From DASYPQ01 sp036006425 (GTDB lineage: Bacteria > Planctomycetota > UBA1135 > GCA-002686595): a stretch of 64,000 nt of DNA. A program made the position numbers and the translations under genes. The notes under the pieces were generated by a model that was not told where the DNA came from, searched no databases, and was given only the letters and a program-made list of their open reading frames with translations. Positions 63,080 through 64,000 of this stretch are shown piece after piece; position 1 is the stretch's first letter, and every line of letters begins with the position of its first letter. The stretch is taken from the NCBI GenBank assembly GCA_036006425.1, contig DASYPQ010000009.1:1-64000 (forward strand), read 5' to 3'.

Positions 63080-64000
63080 TCAACCGCGCAGAGCGCGGTA
63101 GGCGTCGCGATCGAAGGCGTCGACTTGCACGGCGTCCCAGCGCGCTTCCGCCGCTTCGCGCAGCCGTCGCTCCTGCTCGGGCGTGATCACGCTCTTCTGG
63201 ACGGCGAGGCCGTACAGCTCCTTCTCCTCGAGCCGCGGCAGCACCTTGGCCTTGATCGCCTCGCGGATGCGCTCCCGCGAGAGATGGCATTCGGCGGTCA
63301 ATCGCAGCGCGCGCTCGAGCCGGCCGAGCGCGGGATCCGTCTCGGGCGGCACGAAGATGTCGCGCGACAGGGCGACGCGGGTCTCGCCGCCGTCGAGCAG
63401 CGAGCGCGCGATGCGGGCCGAGAGGCGGTCGTTCGGCTGCTTGAGACACGCGCCTAGAGGGAAGACGAGCGCGCGGAGCATCCACGCCGCCGGCCGGTTC
63501 GGGAGGTTGTCGATCACTCCGCGCAGCGCTTCCTGCGTGCGCCACGCCGCTTCGGTGGTCGCCCAGCGCATCAGGTCCCGATCGCGCGCGGGCTCGCCCT
63601 CGTCGACGAACTTCTTCACCGCCGCGGATCCGATGTACATCCACGCCAGCGCGTCGGCGAGGCGTCCGGAGAGCATCTCCTTGCGCTTGAGGCTTCCGCC
63701 GAGCGTTCCCATCGCGAAATCCGCCGTCAGCGTGAACGCGGCGGAGAGGCGCGAGATGCGCTTCAACGCCGCGCCGGCGGCCCCGCCTTTCGGCGCGCCC
63801 GCGAGCCAGCCGCCAGTCAGTCCGAGCAGCAGCGACCGCGCCGCGTTTCGGAAGATGAATCCGACGTGCCCGAAGAACGACTCGTCGAAGCCCTCGACGT
63901 CCTTCGCGTGCGCCGCCTGCATTTCCTTGAGCGCGTACGGGTGGCAGCGGATCGCGCCCTGTCCGAACACGATCATGGAGCGCGTCAGGATGTTCGCGCC
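63080..64000 (-). CDS. fadE: Acyl-CoA dehydrogenase FadE, C-terminal part (partial, cut by window edge)
   Basis: The window holds the last 306 residues. The segment starts GANILTRSMIVFGQGAIRCHPY, the junction typical of the FadE-type dehydrogenase core with its catalytic region, and continues into the DUF1974 domain unique to this long FadE form (LSRLSAAFTLTADFAMG, LADALAWMYIGSAAVKKFVDEG, NLPNRPAAWMLRALVFPLGAC). It oxidises acyl-CoA in fatty-acid beta-oxidation. The 5' two-thirds, including the FAD-binding domains, lie beyond base 64000. Confidence 0.88.
   Translation of the reverse strand, partial: GANILTRSMIVFGQGAIRCHPYALKEMQAAHAKDVEGFDESFFGHVGFIFRNAARSLLLGLTGGWLAGAPKGGAAGAALKRISRLSAAFTLTADFAMGTLGGSLKRKEMLSGRLADALAWMYIGSAAVKKFVDEGEPARDRDLMRWATTEAAWRTQEALRGVIDNLPNRPAAWMLRALVFPLGACLKQPNDRLSARIARSLLDGGETRVALSRDIFVPPETDPALGRLERALRLTAECHLSRERIREAIKAKVLPRLEEKELYGLAVQKSVITPEQERRLREAAEARWDAVQVDAFDRDAYRALRG

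Noticed and set aside
58609..63186. 1525-residue ORF across the flavoprotein and aconitase genes
   Set aside because: It is an Arg/Ala/Pro-rich out-of-frame reading of clearly real genes, as expected at this GC content.

Overview
This is a very GC-rich bacterial window, most likely from a planctomycete (Planctomycetota, deep-branching Pla163/Poly30-like type). The lineage call rests on several signs. Three large secreted proteins share a C-terminal cysteine module (CPC...GxGCxNS...GGNLKRLY...YxxxYRD). A serine/threonine kinase is fused to TPRs and has DWG in place of DFG. There are many carboxypeptidase-regulatory-like and SnoaL-like secreted proteins, and start codons are often GTG or TTG.

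Layout. 1-6.9 kb: a broken proline-rich secreted protein, a lipoprotein, a class C beta-lactamase-like hydrolase, a gene with an in-frame TGA (candidate selenoprotein), a CPBP protease, a zinc metalloprotease lipoprotein and a secreted domain protein. 7.1-12.8 kb: a tight five-gene unit (asparagine-synthase-like enzyme, SnoaL-like lipoprotein, radical SAM enzyme, halogenase-like flavoprotein, secreted amidohydrolase) that looks like an uncharacterised biosynthetic or modification cluster. 12.8-14.1 kb: two 143-bp direct repeats in front of a REP-associated (RAYT-type) Y1 transposase. 14.1-25 kb: regulatory and TPR proteins, an acyl-CoA ligase, a kinase-TPR receptor, and a small operon of creatininase-like protein, thioesterase and MetF. 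25-41 kb: mostly exported proteins, including two long carboxypeptidase-regulatory-like proteins of visibly lower GC, two amidohydrolase/peptidase-type genes, three proteins with the Cys module, a seven-bladed propeller and an HlyD-like/prenyltransferase-fold pair. 40.8-50.6 kb: a thioredoxin-like gene whose first active-site cysteine codon is TGA, then mrp, queC, a secretin-N-like lipoprotein, mazG, an ABC exporter pair, tRNA-Asp, rnd and tRNA-Ala. 50.7-58.2 kb: a complete oxidative plus non-oxidative pentose-phosphate operon (tkt-tal-gnd-zwf-glk::pgl) ending in a glucokinase/6-phosphogluconolactonase fusion. 58.2-64 kb: CsbD, a FAD oxidoreductase without a conventional start codon, aconitase, a small membrane protein and the C-terminal part of FadE.

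The strongest unusual signal is the pair of genes read through TGA. In the thioredoxin-like gene (40766-41965), TGA replaces the first Cys of a CPPC motif and is followed by a perfect 7-bp stem capped by GGTC, the classical bacterial SECIS loop. In the gene at 2997-4295 a single TGA gives a U-L-C motif, again with a stem-loop at a suitable distance. Together they suggest that this organism decodes UGA as selenocysteine, although no sel genes lie in the window. Other points of interest are the glk::pgl fusion, the five-gene cluster, the repeat/RAYT locus and a recurrent TGCTAGGCT promoter-like motif, sometimes so close to the start codon that the mRNA may be leaderless.
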